Of a DNA stretch of 64,000 nt, positions 34,687-43,151 are shown piece after piece. The DNA is from Aquimarina sp. RZ0. Its GTDB lineage: Bacteria > Bacteroidota > Bacteroidia > Flavobacteriales > Flavobacteriaceae. Position 1 is the first letter of the stretch. Each line of letters opens with the position of its first letter. The stretch is from contig NZ_VTZU01000006.1 of NCBI RefSeq assembly GCF_008370685.1, positions 1 to 64,000 on the forward strand, given 5' to 3'. A model generated the notes under the pieces. That model had not been told where the DNA came from and made no database searches. It saw nothing but the letters and a program-made list of their open reading frames with translations. The translations under genes and the position numbers were made by a program.

Positions 34687-35460
34687 TTAATTAGATACAG
34701 TAGCAACACTAAACATGGTGCTTACATTTTCTGCCAATTTTGGAGCATTCTCTGGATCTACCTGAATATCACTTTTAACTTCTAATGAATGTGTGTTTGT
34801 ACTATCAAATATTTTTGCAACATCTGCGGTGATAGCAACGTTGGAAGTGGTTCCGTCTCCTATGGTTAGCTCACCGGGTAAATCTAATAAAACTTCTTTA
34901 TAATTATCCAAGGTAGTTCCATGACTTCCTATATGTAATATAAAATCAGCCATTGTACCTCCTGATGGGGTAAAGGCGCCCTCAAATTTAATAAATTTAT
35001 ATCCTGCGGACCAAGACCATAACATTTCGCTCTCTTCTGCCGTAGGTATAAAATTATTTACACCATTAAGAGGATACTTGGATTGATCAACTCCAATCCC
35101 GAATTTAATCTTGGTAAATGTCCCAGATGGAATGTCAACAAGATTCACTTTTTTGCTTTCGGCAACTTCCTCATTAATCAAAAAATAACTATCAGCAACG
35201 GGATATGTAAATTCATCCCCATTATCTTTGATCAAAACAATATTACTGACTATATATTTTAGTTCTGAGATAGTATACGTTTCGTTACTTTGATTGGTAT
35301 ATGAGCCTGTATTTAAGTCGATAAGATCATTACCTACATTGTTTTTAAATTCAAAATTCACTGTTCCTATAGTATCTGTGTCTGTTCCTACGGTGTTATC
35401 ATCATCTTTACAAGAAATGATTGTTAAAAATATTAGGATGAGTGTGCTTAATTTTTTCAT
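34687..35460 (-). CDS. MbnP-like lipoprotein, probable substrate of the adjacent MbnH-like enzyme
   Basis: The protein has 257 residues. A lipobox TIISCKDDD is near residue 17. The body is beta-rich with FEFKNNVGNDLIDLNTGSYT at about 36-55 and ELKYIVSNIVLIKDNGDEF, typical of MbnP domains. A Trp-rich stretch, MLWSWSAGYKFIKFEG (about 148-163), holds candidate Trp residues for oxidation to kynurenine, as known for MbnP in methanotrophs, where it binds copper. The start lies two bases after the propeller lipoprotein stop. Copper binding is inference from the family. Confidence 0.78.
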   Translation of the reverse strand: MKKLSTLILIFLTIISCKDDDNTVGTDTDTIGTVNFEFKNNVGNDLIDLNTGSYTNQSNETYTISELKYIVSNIVLIKDNGDEFTYPVADSYFLINEEVAESKKVNLVDIPSGTFTKIKFGIGVDQSKYPLNGVNNFIPTAEESEMLWSWSAGYKFIKFEGAFTPSGGTMADFILHIGSHGTTLDNYKEVLLDLPGELTIGDGTTSNVAITADVAKIFDSTNTHSLEVKSDIQVDPENAPKLAENVSTMFSVATVSN

Positions 35461-35462
35461 TT

Positions 35463-36845
35463 TTAGTTATATTTTACAATTATTGCGTCTTTAGATCCTT
35501 TATTATTTTGGACATCTAAGTCACTACTTTCAGAACTACCAACTACTACAATTTTTTTATCAGCTGTTTCTATACAGCCTGTAGCAAATTCTGCTTCTGT
35601 TCCTCCGGTAGTAGATCTCCATAAAACATCTCCATTGGATTTTATCAAAATATTAAGTATATCGCTTTGACCTTTATTTTGATCAATATCTCCATCATTA
35701 CTTCTGGAGTTTCCTGTTATGATAAAATTACCATTTTGGGTTTTATTAATGTCTCTTCCTGTATCAAATTGGGTACCTCCCAGCGATTTTTCCCAGATCA
35801 GGTTTCCATTGGTATCGATTTGTATTATCCATAAATCTGCATTTCCATTCGCATTAGAAATGTCCCCGTCATTGCTTCTGGAGTCACCTACAATTATATA
35901 TTTACCATTTCCTGCGGCAGCAATACCATAACTTACATCAATTTCTGAACCTCCGAAAGATTTTTCCCAGATTTTGTCACCAGCAGCATTTACTTTTACG
36001 ACCCAGAAGTCGTAACTTCCTTTACTGGCTGTTATATCAAAATCAACACTTTCTGAGGAGCCTATCATTAAAAAATTATTGTCTTCTGTCTCGATAACAT
36101 CATAACTACGATCATTATCGGTACCTCCAAAATAACGTCTCCATTCTTTATTGCCGGCAGCATCGAGTTTAATACCCCAGAATTCTCCAACACCGTGTTT
36201 TTGTGGAGTATTTTTTCTGTCATTATCATCATTGCCATCACCTCCACTTGCAGTTACGTCCAGAAATCCAGTAATAAAATACCCTCCATCATTTGTTTGG
36301 ATTACCGAAAAAGCGCGATCAATTCCTGAGAAACCAAAACTTTTTTCCCATTGTATATCGCCAGTAGCATTTAATTTAACGATCCAGTAATCTTGTAATC
36401 CTTCATTCTCACTCACATCATTATCATTGCTTCTGCTATACCCTACTAATGCATATCCGCCATCTGTAGTCTTAATAATTTTTTCGGCTCTGTCGTCTCC
36501 GGTTCCACCATAGGTTTTGCTCCATACAATTTCTCCTTTCTGGGTGAGTTTTAATACCCAATAATCGCTATCAGTAGTAGTTTTGCTTGTGATATCTCCA
36601 TCATTACTCTGAGTATATCCTGCAAGGATATATTCTCCACTATCAGTCTCCACCAGTGATAAGGCATTATCTTCGTTACTACCTCCAAATGTTTTTATCC
36701 ATTCTACAGTTCCGGTAAAGTCGATATCAGGATCTGTAACAGTAACTGGGTTTGTTCTCGGGGTATCGTCACTACTGCAAGAAATCACGCTACAGCTACC
36801 AATCAAAAAAATGAGTTTGTATGCGAAGAGTTTAGAAATATTCAT
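35463..36845 (-). CDS. Lipoprotein with seven propeller-like repeats
   Basis: The protein has 460 residues. A lipobox SVISCSSDD is near residue 22. The rest is seven copies of a ~58-residue unit, each like W-x-K-x-FGG-x2-xD-A-x8-G-x-Y-x2-GYTxSNDGD and DYWVxKL (for example WIKTFGGSNEDNALSLVET, then SRSNDNDVSENEGLQDYWIV). Seven such units indicate a seven-bladed beta-propeller on the outer surface or in the periplasm. I know no named family for it. It sits between the 845-residue choice-of-anchor-B gene (20-base gap) and the MbnP-like gene (two-base gap), so it belongs to the same transcript. Confidence 0.75.
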   Translation of the reverse strand: MNISKLFAYKLIFLIGSCSVISCSSDDTPRTNPVTVTDPDIDFTGTVEWIKTFGGSNEDNALSLVETDSGEYILAGYTQSNDGDITSKTTTDSDYWVLKLTQKGEIVWSKTYGGTGDDRAEKIIKTTDGGYALVGYSRSNDNDVSENEGLQDYWIVKLNATGDIQWEKSFGFSGIDRAFSVIQTNDGGYFITGFLDVTASGGDGNDDNDRKNTPQKHGVGEFWGIKLDAAGNKEWRRYFGGTDNDRSYDVIETEDNNFLMIGSSESVDFDITASKGSYDFWVVKVNAAGDKIWEKSFGGSEIDVSYGIAAAGNGKYIIVGDSRSNDGDISNANGNADLWIIQIDTNGNLIWEKSLGGTQFDTGRDINKTQNGNFIITGNSRSNDGDIDQNKGQSDILNILIKSNGDVLWRSTTGGTEAEFATGCIETADKKIVVVGSSESSDLDVQNNKGSKDAIIVKYN

Positions 36846-36865
36846 AATCCTCTCTATTTTTTTAA

Positions 36866-39403
36866 TTAGTTTCTTATAAAAGGCTTATTATAAAGCTGAT
36901 TACCTAAAGTAATCTGTAAAAAGTAAGCTCCCTTTGTTAAGTTTGAAACATCTATATTATCTCTAACGATTCCTTTTCGTACTAATTGTCCTAAAGCGTT
37001 TCTAATTTCGAAATTAGAGATTCGTATTATATTTCTTTTTTCCTTTGTTATTAATACATTAAGGGTCGATCCGCCGACAGGATTCGGAAAAACAGAAACA
37101 ATCATATCATTTCTTTTATCTAAAGAATCGTTTCTTGACGTATCATCTGTGAGTGAGATATTATCTATAGCTATATCTGCCCGCCAGGTGCCACCGGTGA
37201 CTCTATTGAATCTCAGTTGGGCACTTTGTCCTGAAAATGCAGAAAGATCGATATTGATAGTATTCCACGAGTTTCCCTGGTTTCCTGTTTGATTCCATAA
37301 ATTCGCCCATGTAATGCCATTGTCTACACTTATTTCGAGATCAATACTACCCATATCAGCAGCGCCAAACATGTGATAGTCAAACGAGAAAACAGGGTTT
37401 GATATTCCATTTAGATTAAAACATGGAGAATTTATGATCGCTCTTTTATTAGGAAATCCAGTACCATTCCCGGATGCTTCTACATATATATATGATGTCC
37501 CTTGAGCTGCACCTGATGGTCCTGTGTTTTGTGATGGGGTTCCATTTGCATCTATTGTCCAGTTAAGATCATCCGATGTAGATTGTGACCAGCTTCCTAG
37601 TGTATTTTCAAAACCTTGGCTATAAGGAAAAGAGGTAATTCCCGAGATGCAACCACCAGGACCGGGATCAGAACCTCCATTCTGTATGCTCACTGCATCG
37701 ATAGCGATATCACTTTGCCACCCACTATTCCCTGCACCAGTGACTACATTGAATCGTAATTGTACACTTATTTCTCCAGCATAGGCAGCGAGGTCTACAT
37801 CTGCTTCGTTCCAATTTGCTCCCTGAGATCCTGTCCTGCTAAACACACTTGTCCAATTCCCAGTATTATTTGTTCTGGCTTCTACCGTTAAAGACGCTAC
37901 GGCACTCCCTAACATATGGTATTGGAATGTTAGTTTGGGAGCAGATACTCCATCAAAATTAAGGCAAGGAGAATTAAGTATTGCTCTTTTATTAGGAAAC
38001 CCAGTACCATTTCCGGATGCTTCTACGTAAATATAAGTACTGCCATCCGAAGCAGCACTAGGACCTGTTCCATTAGAAGGAGTGTTTCCTGAGTTTCTAG
38101 TCCAGTTTAGGTCATCTCCTGTGGTCTCATCTTTCCATTCTCCAAGATTGGTTTCAAAACTTTCTGTAAACGGAAAAGAGGATACTGTGCTAGAACAATC
38201 ATTTGATGGTGGATTACTACTTTTACGCACCAGAAAAAATCCACCTTCTATATCACTGATAACAATATTACCACTATTAAAATAAGGGTATACATTCCAA
38301 ACGCCATTAAAAGACGCGCTATTACTTGATGTAAAAGTATCAAAAAAACCTATTTCAGTCATCGTATTATTTCCAATATTAGAAATATCAATGACTCTAA
38401 TTCCTGCTCGATAATTAGCTAGATAAAAAAGATCCCCTTTTACATACCCATTATGATCACTAGCTGGTGTTGGTCCATTATAAATCATCTGCTGTTGAGG
38501 GTTGTCTAAATCCTGAAAATCAAAAACAACCGTTCTTGTATTAAAACCAACTCTCTGTTCATCAGTTTCGTCTCCTAATATAAAATATCTTTGATTTTCT
38601 GTAAACCATCCCTGATGCGTATATCCTATATCACTATATCGTATAGTTGCTATAGTAGTAGGATTGGATTTATCAGTAATATCAGCAATTACTACCTCGA
38701 TCTCATTGCTACCGATAAGGATTTCTCTACCAGTGTAATCTGTATCAGGCCCGCTATAGGTAACTACTTGGGCATCATGTGTATAAGCACGTTGTCCTCC
38801 TGATAAAAATCCACCTGCATTTCTAGGATTTTTAGGATCCTGAATATCAATAAAAAGAGGCCCTCCTCTATAGATGCCAGAATTTCTCTGAGCTCCTACT
38901 ACATAGGCATATCCAGAATCTTCATTAATGACTATATTATGTGCATTACCAAACTCGGTATATCGGGCATCCGCAGTAAAATTTTGCGGAGGATTTGCTA
39001 CGTTTCTCAGCCTTGTAAGATCAAAAACCTGCATTCCATGACCAGATGCCTCACTCACAATAAACGCGTGATTTTTATATACTTTGACATCTCTCCACGA
39101 ACTATTGCTAGTTGCTGTCGGTAATTTCCCCAAATATACTGGGTTTGTAGGATTAGAAATGTCTATAAAGGCTGTACCATTATTAAGGCCAATAATGGCA
39201 TATTCATCTCCATTCTGTGGATCTGTCCATCCCCAGCTATCGTTTCCTGCACCCGCATTCATGGTAGAAAGCGAAATTCTGGACATAAGATCATAATCTT
39301 TGCAGGGATAAGAACCAGCAAATCCATTTACACATGGCGAAATCTGGCTATAAGAAAATAATGTTGTAAATGTAGATAAGAGTGTAATGACTAGTTTTTT
39401 CAT
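36866..39403 (-). CDS. Large choice-of-anchor-B (LVIVD) protein with two jelly-roll domains and T9SS signal
   Basis: The protein has 845 residues. It has a signal peptide (1-19, ending LFSYSQ), then an LVIVD/choice-of-anchor-B domain over about 20-395 (LNNGTAFIDISNPTNPVYLG, then HGMQVFDLTRLRN). Two ~160-residue jelly-roll domains with YIYVEASGNGTGFPNKRA follow at about 405-570 and 590-745. The T9SS type A sorting domain (about 765-845) has VFPNPVGG. It is secreted and surface-anchored. No catalysis is recognised and it probably binds a ligand. It is the first of four genes read as one transcript into the MbnP/MbnH genes. Two shorter paralogues lie upstream. Confidence 0.82.
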   Translation of the reverse strand: MKKLVITLLSTFTTLFSYSQISPCVNGFAGSYPCKDYDLMSRISLSTMNAGAGNDSWGWTDPQNGDEYAIIGLNNGTAFIDISNPTNPVYLGKLPTATSNSSWRDVKVYKNHAFIVSEASGHGMQVFDLTRLRNVANPPQNFTADARYTEFGNAHNIVINEDSGYAYVVGAQRNSGIYRGGPLFIDIQDPKNPRNAGGFLSGGQRAYTHDAQVVTYSGPDTDYTGREILIGSNEIEVVIADITDKSNPTTIATIRYSDIGYTHQGWFTENQRYFILGDETDEQRVGFNTRTVVFDFQDLDNPQQQMIYNGPTPASDHNGYVKGDLFYLANYRAGIRVIDISNIGNNTMTEIGFFDTFTSSNSASFNGVWNVYPYFNSGNIVISDIEGGFFLVRKSSNPPSNDCSSTVSSFPFTESFETNLGEWKDETTGDDLNWTRNSGNTPSNGTGPSAASDGSTYIYVEASGNGTGFPNKRAILNSPCLNFDGVSAPKLTFQYHMLGSAVASLTVEARTNNTGNWTSVFSRTGSQGANWNEADVDLAAYAGEISVQLRFNVVTGAGNSGWQSDIAIDAVSIQNGGSDPGPGGCISGITSFPYSQGFENTLGSWSQSTSDDLNWTIDANGTPSQNTGPSGAAQGTSYIYVEASGNGTGFPNKRAIINSPCFNLNGISNPVFSFDYHMFGAADMGSIDLEISVDNGITWANLWNQTGNQGNSWNTINIDLSAFSGQSAQLRFNRVTGGTWRADIAIDNISLTDDTSRNDSLDKRNDMIVSVFPNPVGGSTLNVLITKEKRNIIRISNFEIRNALGQLVRKGIVRDNIDVSNLTKGAYFLQITLGNQLYNKPFIRN

Positions 39404-39687
39404 TAGTTAATAAGATTTAAAGAGTTAGTTTTAATTTTACTTCGTACGTATTTTTTACACAACTCTCTAATATACGAGGTAAGTTCATAAAACTGATTAC
39501 AGAATTATTTTATCATACCTTGTTTAACACTTTTTAACAAAATATCACAACAAAACAGCCTCTTTTATCTTCTTAAACCTTCACTATGTATTGATTTAAT
39601 AGAAAAAATGAAATTGCACTACATCTTTATTTTGATCTTATCATTTTCTGAAGATTATAACCAGTAAAGACTAATTATAAACTCAAT

Positions 39688-39714
39688 AAAAAGCTATTCT
39701 ATAACCAGCTTTTT
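39688..39714 (-). terminator. Stem overlapping the stop codon of the short LVIVD gene
   Basis: AAAAAGCT (39688-39695) pairs with AGCTTTTT (39707-39714), and the minus strand ends in a short T run. The stem includes the stop codon at 39694-39696, so it may act as a weak terminator. Confidence 0.4.
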
Positions 39715-41118
39715 TGTGGCAGTATCATTTACTCTTACCATATAGATCCCTGTTGCATAACCAAGATTAATACTCGTACTACCAGGAGTATCAAAATTGA
39801 TAACCTCTTCTACTTTTTCTCCCAGAATGCTATATATTTCTATTTTTTTTAATTGAAAATTATTTCCTCCATCAATAACAAGTTTTGATTGGGCGGGATT
39901 GGGATACATAACAAAATCTGGCTTAGTACCAAAATCACTTAATGTATTACTTTGTCTAACTAGTAAAAAGCCTGATGATTGATCACTGATCACAATATTG
40001 CCGCTATCAAAAAATGGATATACGTTCCATGCACCACCAAAAGAAGCACTGTCATTTGAAGGAAAACTATCAAAAAAACCTATTTCTGAGATATTCTTAT
40101 TGGCTATATCCGAAATATCTACCACGCGTAATCCAGCTTGATAATTGGCTAAGTAGAATTTATCTCCTTTTACATATCCATTGTGATCAGTAGCTGACGT
40201 AAGACCTGTGTAGTTCATATGAAATTTAGGGTTGTCCAGATCTTCAAAATCAAAAATAATTGTTCTAGTATTAAAACCAATTGCTAGTTCATCAAGTTCA
40301 TCACCCAAAAGAAAATAACGATGATCTTCTGTAAACCATCCCTGGTGTGTATATCCTACATCTCGATACCTCATCGTTGATAAGGTAACAGGATTATTTT
40401 TATCACTAACATCTGCAATCACAATTTCTATCTGATTACTACCGATCAGGATTTCTTTTCCTATATGTTCTGTATCAGGACCACTATACGTAATTACCTG
40501 TGCATCGTGAGAATAAGAATCTCCTCTATCAGAAACAAAACCGCCAGCTTCAACAGGGTTTTTAGGATCTTGTATATTTATAAAATGAGCACCTCCATTA
40601 AAGGTTGTTGTTCCTACTGCATAAGCAAACCCTGAATCTTCATTAATCACAATGTTATGTGCTCCGTCAAAACCAGTATACTTGGCATCTGATCTAAAGG
40701 TTACTGGAGGGTTTGTTACATTTCTTAGTTTAGTTAGATCAAAAACTTGCATCCCATGATCTCCAGCGAAATCTGCAACAACAAAAGCATGATCCTTATA
40801 TACCTTTATATCTCTCCAATCGTTTTCCTTATCAGCTGTAGGCAATTTCCCTAAGTAAACAGGATTAATAGCATCAGAAATATCAATAAAAGCTGTTCCG
40901 TTATTGAGTCCCACAATGGCATATTCTTTTCCTGTAGTAGCATCCGTCCATCCCCAACTATCGTTTGCTAAAGAAGCGTCCATTGTTGCTAAACTAATTT
41001 GAGACATCAGATTATAATCATTACAGGGAAAAGATCCTGCTGTTCCATTTTTGCATAACGTTTGTGAATTAACCTGCAATACTGACACTATTACAATTAA
41101 AAAAAGTAATTTTTTCAT
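39694..41118 (-). CDS. Choice-of-anchor-B (LVIVD) T9SS protein, short paralogue
   Basis: The protein has 474 residues. It has a signal peptide (1-18, ending VNSQ), the same LVIVD domain (about 19-400) as its neighbours and then directly a T9SS type A domain (about 405-474; DFVMYPNPAQSK, KKIEIYSILGEKV). It lacks the two jelly-roll domains of the 845-residue version. Secretion and surface attachment follow from the sorting domain; the ligand is unknown. A 290-bp gap separates it from the larger gene. A small stem covers its stop codon (39688-39714). Confidence 0.82.
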   Translation of the reverse strand: MKKLLFLIVIVSVLQVNSQTLCKNGTAGSFPCNDYNLMSQISLATMDASLANDSWGWTDATTGKEYAIVGLNNGTAFIDISDAINPVYLGKLPTADKENDWRDIKVYKDHAFVVADFAGDHGMQVFDLTKLRNVTNPPVTFRSDAKYTGFDGAHNIVINEDSGFAYAVGTTTFNGGAHFINIQDPKNPVEAGGFVSDRGDSYSHDAQVITYSGPDTEHIGKEILIGSNQIEIVIADVSDKNNPVTLSTMRYRDVGYTHQGWFTEDHRYFLLGDELDELAIGFNTRTIIFDFEDLDNPKFHMNYTGLTSATDHNGYVKGDKFYLANYQAGLRVVDISDIANKNISEIGFFDSFPSNDSASFGGAWNVYPFFDSGNIVISDQSSGFLLVRQSNTLSDFGTKPDFVMYPNPAQSKLVIDGGNNFQLKKIEIYSILGEKVEEVINFDTPGSTSINLGYATGIYMVRVNDTATKKLVIE

Positions 41119-41297
41119 GAGTTGGTGAGGTTTTAAAATTTATATTTTCCCTGAAAAACATTCGTCTTATCACCCAGGAGTTATATATATAACAGATTAA
41201 AGCCTAAATACCCTCATATTGATCTTAATTTAATCATACTCCAAAAACAGCTATTTTTTAGTCTATGCTATTTTGAGGTTTTCTATAATATAAAAAA

Positions 41298-41354
41298 AAC
41301 TGTTTTTAAAGAATATTCTGAATTCTAAAAAACAGATACTATTTAAAAACAGTT
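41298..41354 (-). terminator. Terminator after the LVIVD gene at 41400
   Basis: A perfect 13-bp stem (41298-41310 with 41342-41354) encloses a 31-base loop. On the minus strand TTTTTTTT follows at once, a classical U-tract. It ends transcription 46 bases past the stop of the gene at 41400-42839. Confidence 0.75.
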
Positions 41355-41399
41355 CTATATACTGCGTATACTACCGAAAAAAGGTATTCTATACTGTAC

Positions 41400-42839
41400 T
41401 TACTTTACAACGAGTTTTTTTGTGGTAGCATTATTGACTCTTACCATATATATTCCTGAGGCATAGTTGAGATTGATACTTGTATTATTAGGAGTATCAA
41501 AGTTCTCAATTTCTACCATTTTTTCTCCAAGGATACTATATATTTCTACTTTTTTTAATTGAAAACTATTTCCTCCATCAATAACAAGGTTTGATTGGGC
41601 AGGATTAGGATACATAGCAAAATCTGAATTAGTAGTAATATCAATATCGTCTACACTTAATGTATTACTTTGTCTAACCAGTAAAAAACCAGATTGGATA
41701 TCACTGATCACAATATTGCCACTATCAAAAAATGGATACACATTCCAGGCACCATCAAAAGAAGCACTATTGCTTCCTGAGAAGCTATCAAAAAATCCTA
41801 TTTCTGAGATATTTTTATTTGCGATATCAGAAATATCTATCACGCGCATTCCCGCTCTGTAATTAGCCAGATAGAATTTATTCCCTTTTATATATCCATT
41901 ATGATCAATAGAAGGTGTCGGCCCTGTATAATTCATATGAAATTTAGGATTGTCCAGATCTTCAAAATCAAAAATAACCGTTCTGGTATCAAACCCTATT
42001 TTTTGTTCATCTAATTCGTCACCCAAAAGAAAATAGCGTTGATCTTCTGTAAACCATCCCTGATGCGTATATTCTACATCGCTATAACCGATCGTTGATA
42101 TAGTAACAGGATTATCTTTATCACTAATATCTGCAATTACAATTTCTAACTGATTACTGCCGATCAGGATTTCTTTTCCTCTATAATCGGCATCTGGTCC
42201 GCTATACGTAATTACTTGTGCATCGTGTGTGTATGGATCACCACCATCAGACAAAAAACCGCCTGCTCCTATTGGGTTTTTAGGATCTCGTATATCCACA
42301 AATAAAGGCCCTCCCGCATAAGGCCCTCCTCGTTGCGCTCCAACTGCAAAAGCAAATCCAGAGTCTTCATTGATCACAATATTATGTGCATTCCCAAAAC
42401 CAGTGTATCTGGCATCAGCAGTAAAGGTCTGTGGGCTGTTTACAGCACGCAATCTGGTTAGGTCAAATACCTGCATCCCGTGTCCTCGAGCCTCACTTAC
42501 TATAAATGCATGATCTTCATAAACTTTGATATCTCGCCAGGAACTATTAGTTGTTGCTGTGGGGAGTTTTCCTAAGTAAACAGGATTTAAAGCCTCAGAG
42601 ATGTCAATAAAAGCTGTTCCATTATTGAGTCCCACAATGGCATATTCTTTTCCTGTAGAAGGATCCGTCCACCCCCAACTATCATTCGCCATAGAAGCGT
42701 TCATTGTTGCTAAGGATACGCGAGACATCAGATCATAATCATTACAGGGAAAAGACCCTGCTGTTCCATTTTCACATAACGTTTGGGAGTTAAGTTGTAA
42801 TACAGATAGTATTACTATTGATAAAAATAGTTTTTTCAT
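41400..42839 (-). CDS. Choice-of-anchor-B (LVIVD) T9SS protein, second short paralogue
   Basis: The protein has 479 residues. The layout is that of the 474-residue neighbour: a signal peptide (1-18, ending LNSQ), the LVIVD domain at about 19-400 and the T9SS sorting domain at about 410-479 (DFAMYPNPAQSN). By eye it is more like the short paralogue at 39694 in the sorting domain but closer to the 845-residue one in parts of the LVIVD domain (SSWRDIKVYEDHAFIVSEAR). The three genes are a tandem family. It is the most upstream and ends at a terminator (41298-41354), so each copy may be separately controlled. Confidence 0.82.
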   Translation of the reverse strand: MKKLFLSIVILSVLQLNSQTLCENGTAGSFPCNDYDLMSRVSLATMNASMANDSWGWTDPSTGKEYAIVGLNNGTAFIDISEALNPVYLGKLPTATTNSSWRDIKVYEDHAFIVSEARGHGMQVFDLTRLRAVNSPQTFTADARYTGFGNAHNIVINEDSGFAFAVGAQRGGPYAGGPLFVDIRDPKNPIGAGGFLSDGGDPYTHDAQVITYSGPDADYRGKEILIGSNQLEIVIADISDKDNPVTISTIGYSDVEYTHQGWFTEDQRYFLLGDELDEQKIGFDTRTVIFDFEDLDNPKFHMNYTGPTPSIDHNGYIKGNKFYLANYRAGMRVIDISDIANKNISEIGFFDSFSGSNSASFDGAWNVYPFFDSGNIVISDIQSGFLLVRQSNTLSVDDIDITTNSDFAMYPNPAQSNLVIDGGNSFQLKKVEIYSILGEKMVEIENFDTPNNTSINLNYASGIYMVRVNNATTKKLVVK

Positions 42840-43151
42840 GATTGGTACGTTTTAGTGTATATGTTGAGTTTAAATAATACCAATTAAAATTTATCAAATA
42901 AACTAGATTTTCCACCTAAGGGAAAATAGTTTATTCTCTTTTGAAAAAATTAAAATTAGTATGAAATTTGTGTTTTTTTTGATAAATGAATATCAATTAT
43001 ATAGAGAAAGTTTTTACTATACTTTAAAATCTACATTATTCTAAAGGCAGAAAAATCCTACGCTATACTAAGTTAATGATAATCAAATAATTATTTTATA
43101 ACGAATTAATACAAGAAAAATTTCATCCAGCTACAAAAACTCTCCTATGTC
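42840..43151. other. 311-bp gap with a hairpin between Ctp and the LVIVD family
   Basis: TTTTCC (42908-42913) pairs with GGAAAA (42921-42926), and AACTA/TAGTT (42901-42905 and 42927-42931) extends it with a two-base bulge. No gene or consensus promoter was found. It may be the terminator of the Ctp protease transcript, which ends about 220 bases before it. Confidence 0.45.

Noticed and set aside
35463-36845. Tandem DNA repeat array
   Set aside because: The regularity is at protein level (seven propeller units) and the DNA units are too diverged for a mobile or satellite repeat.
36866-42839. A polysaccharide utilisation locus
   Set aside because: No SusC/SusD pair or glycoside hydrolase is present among these T9SS proteins.
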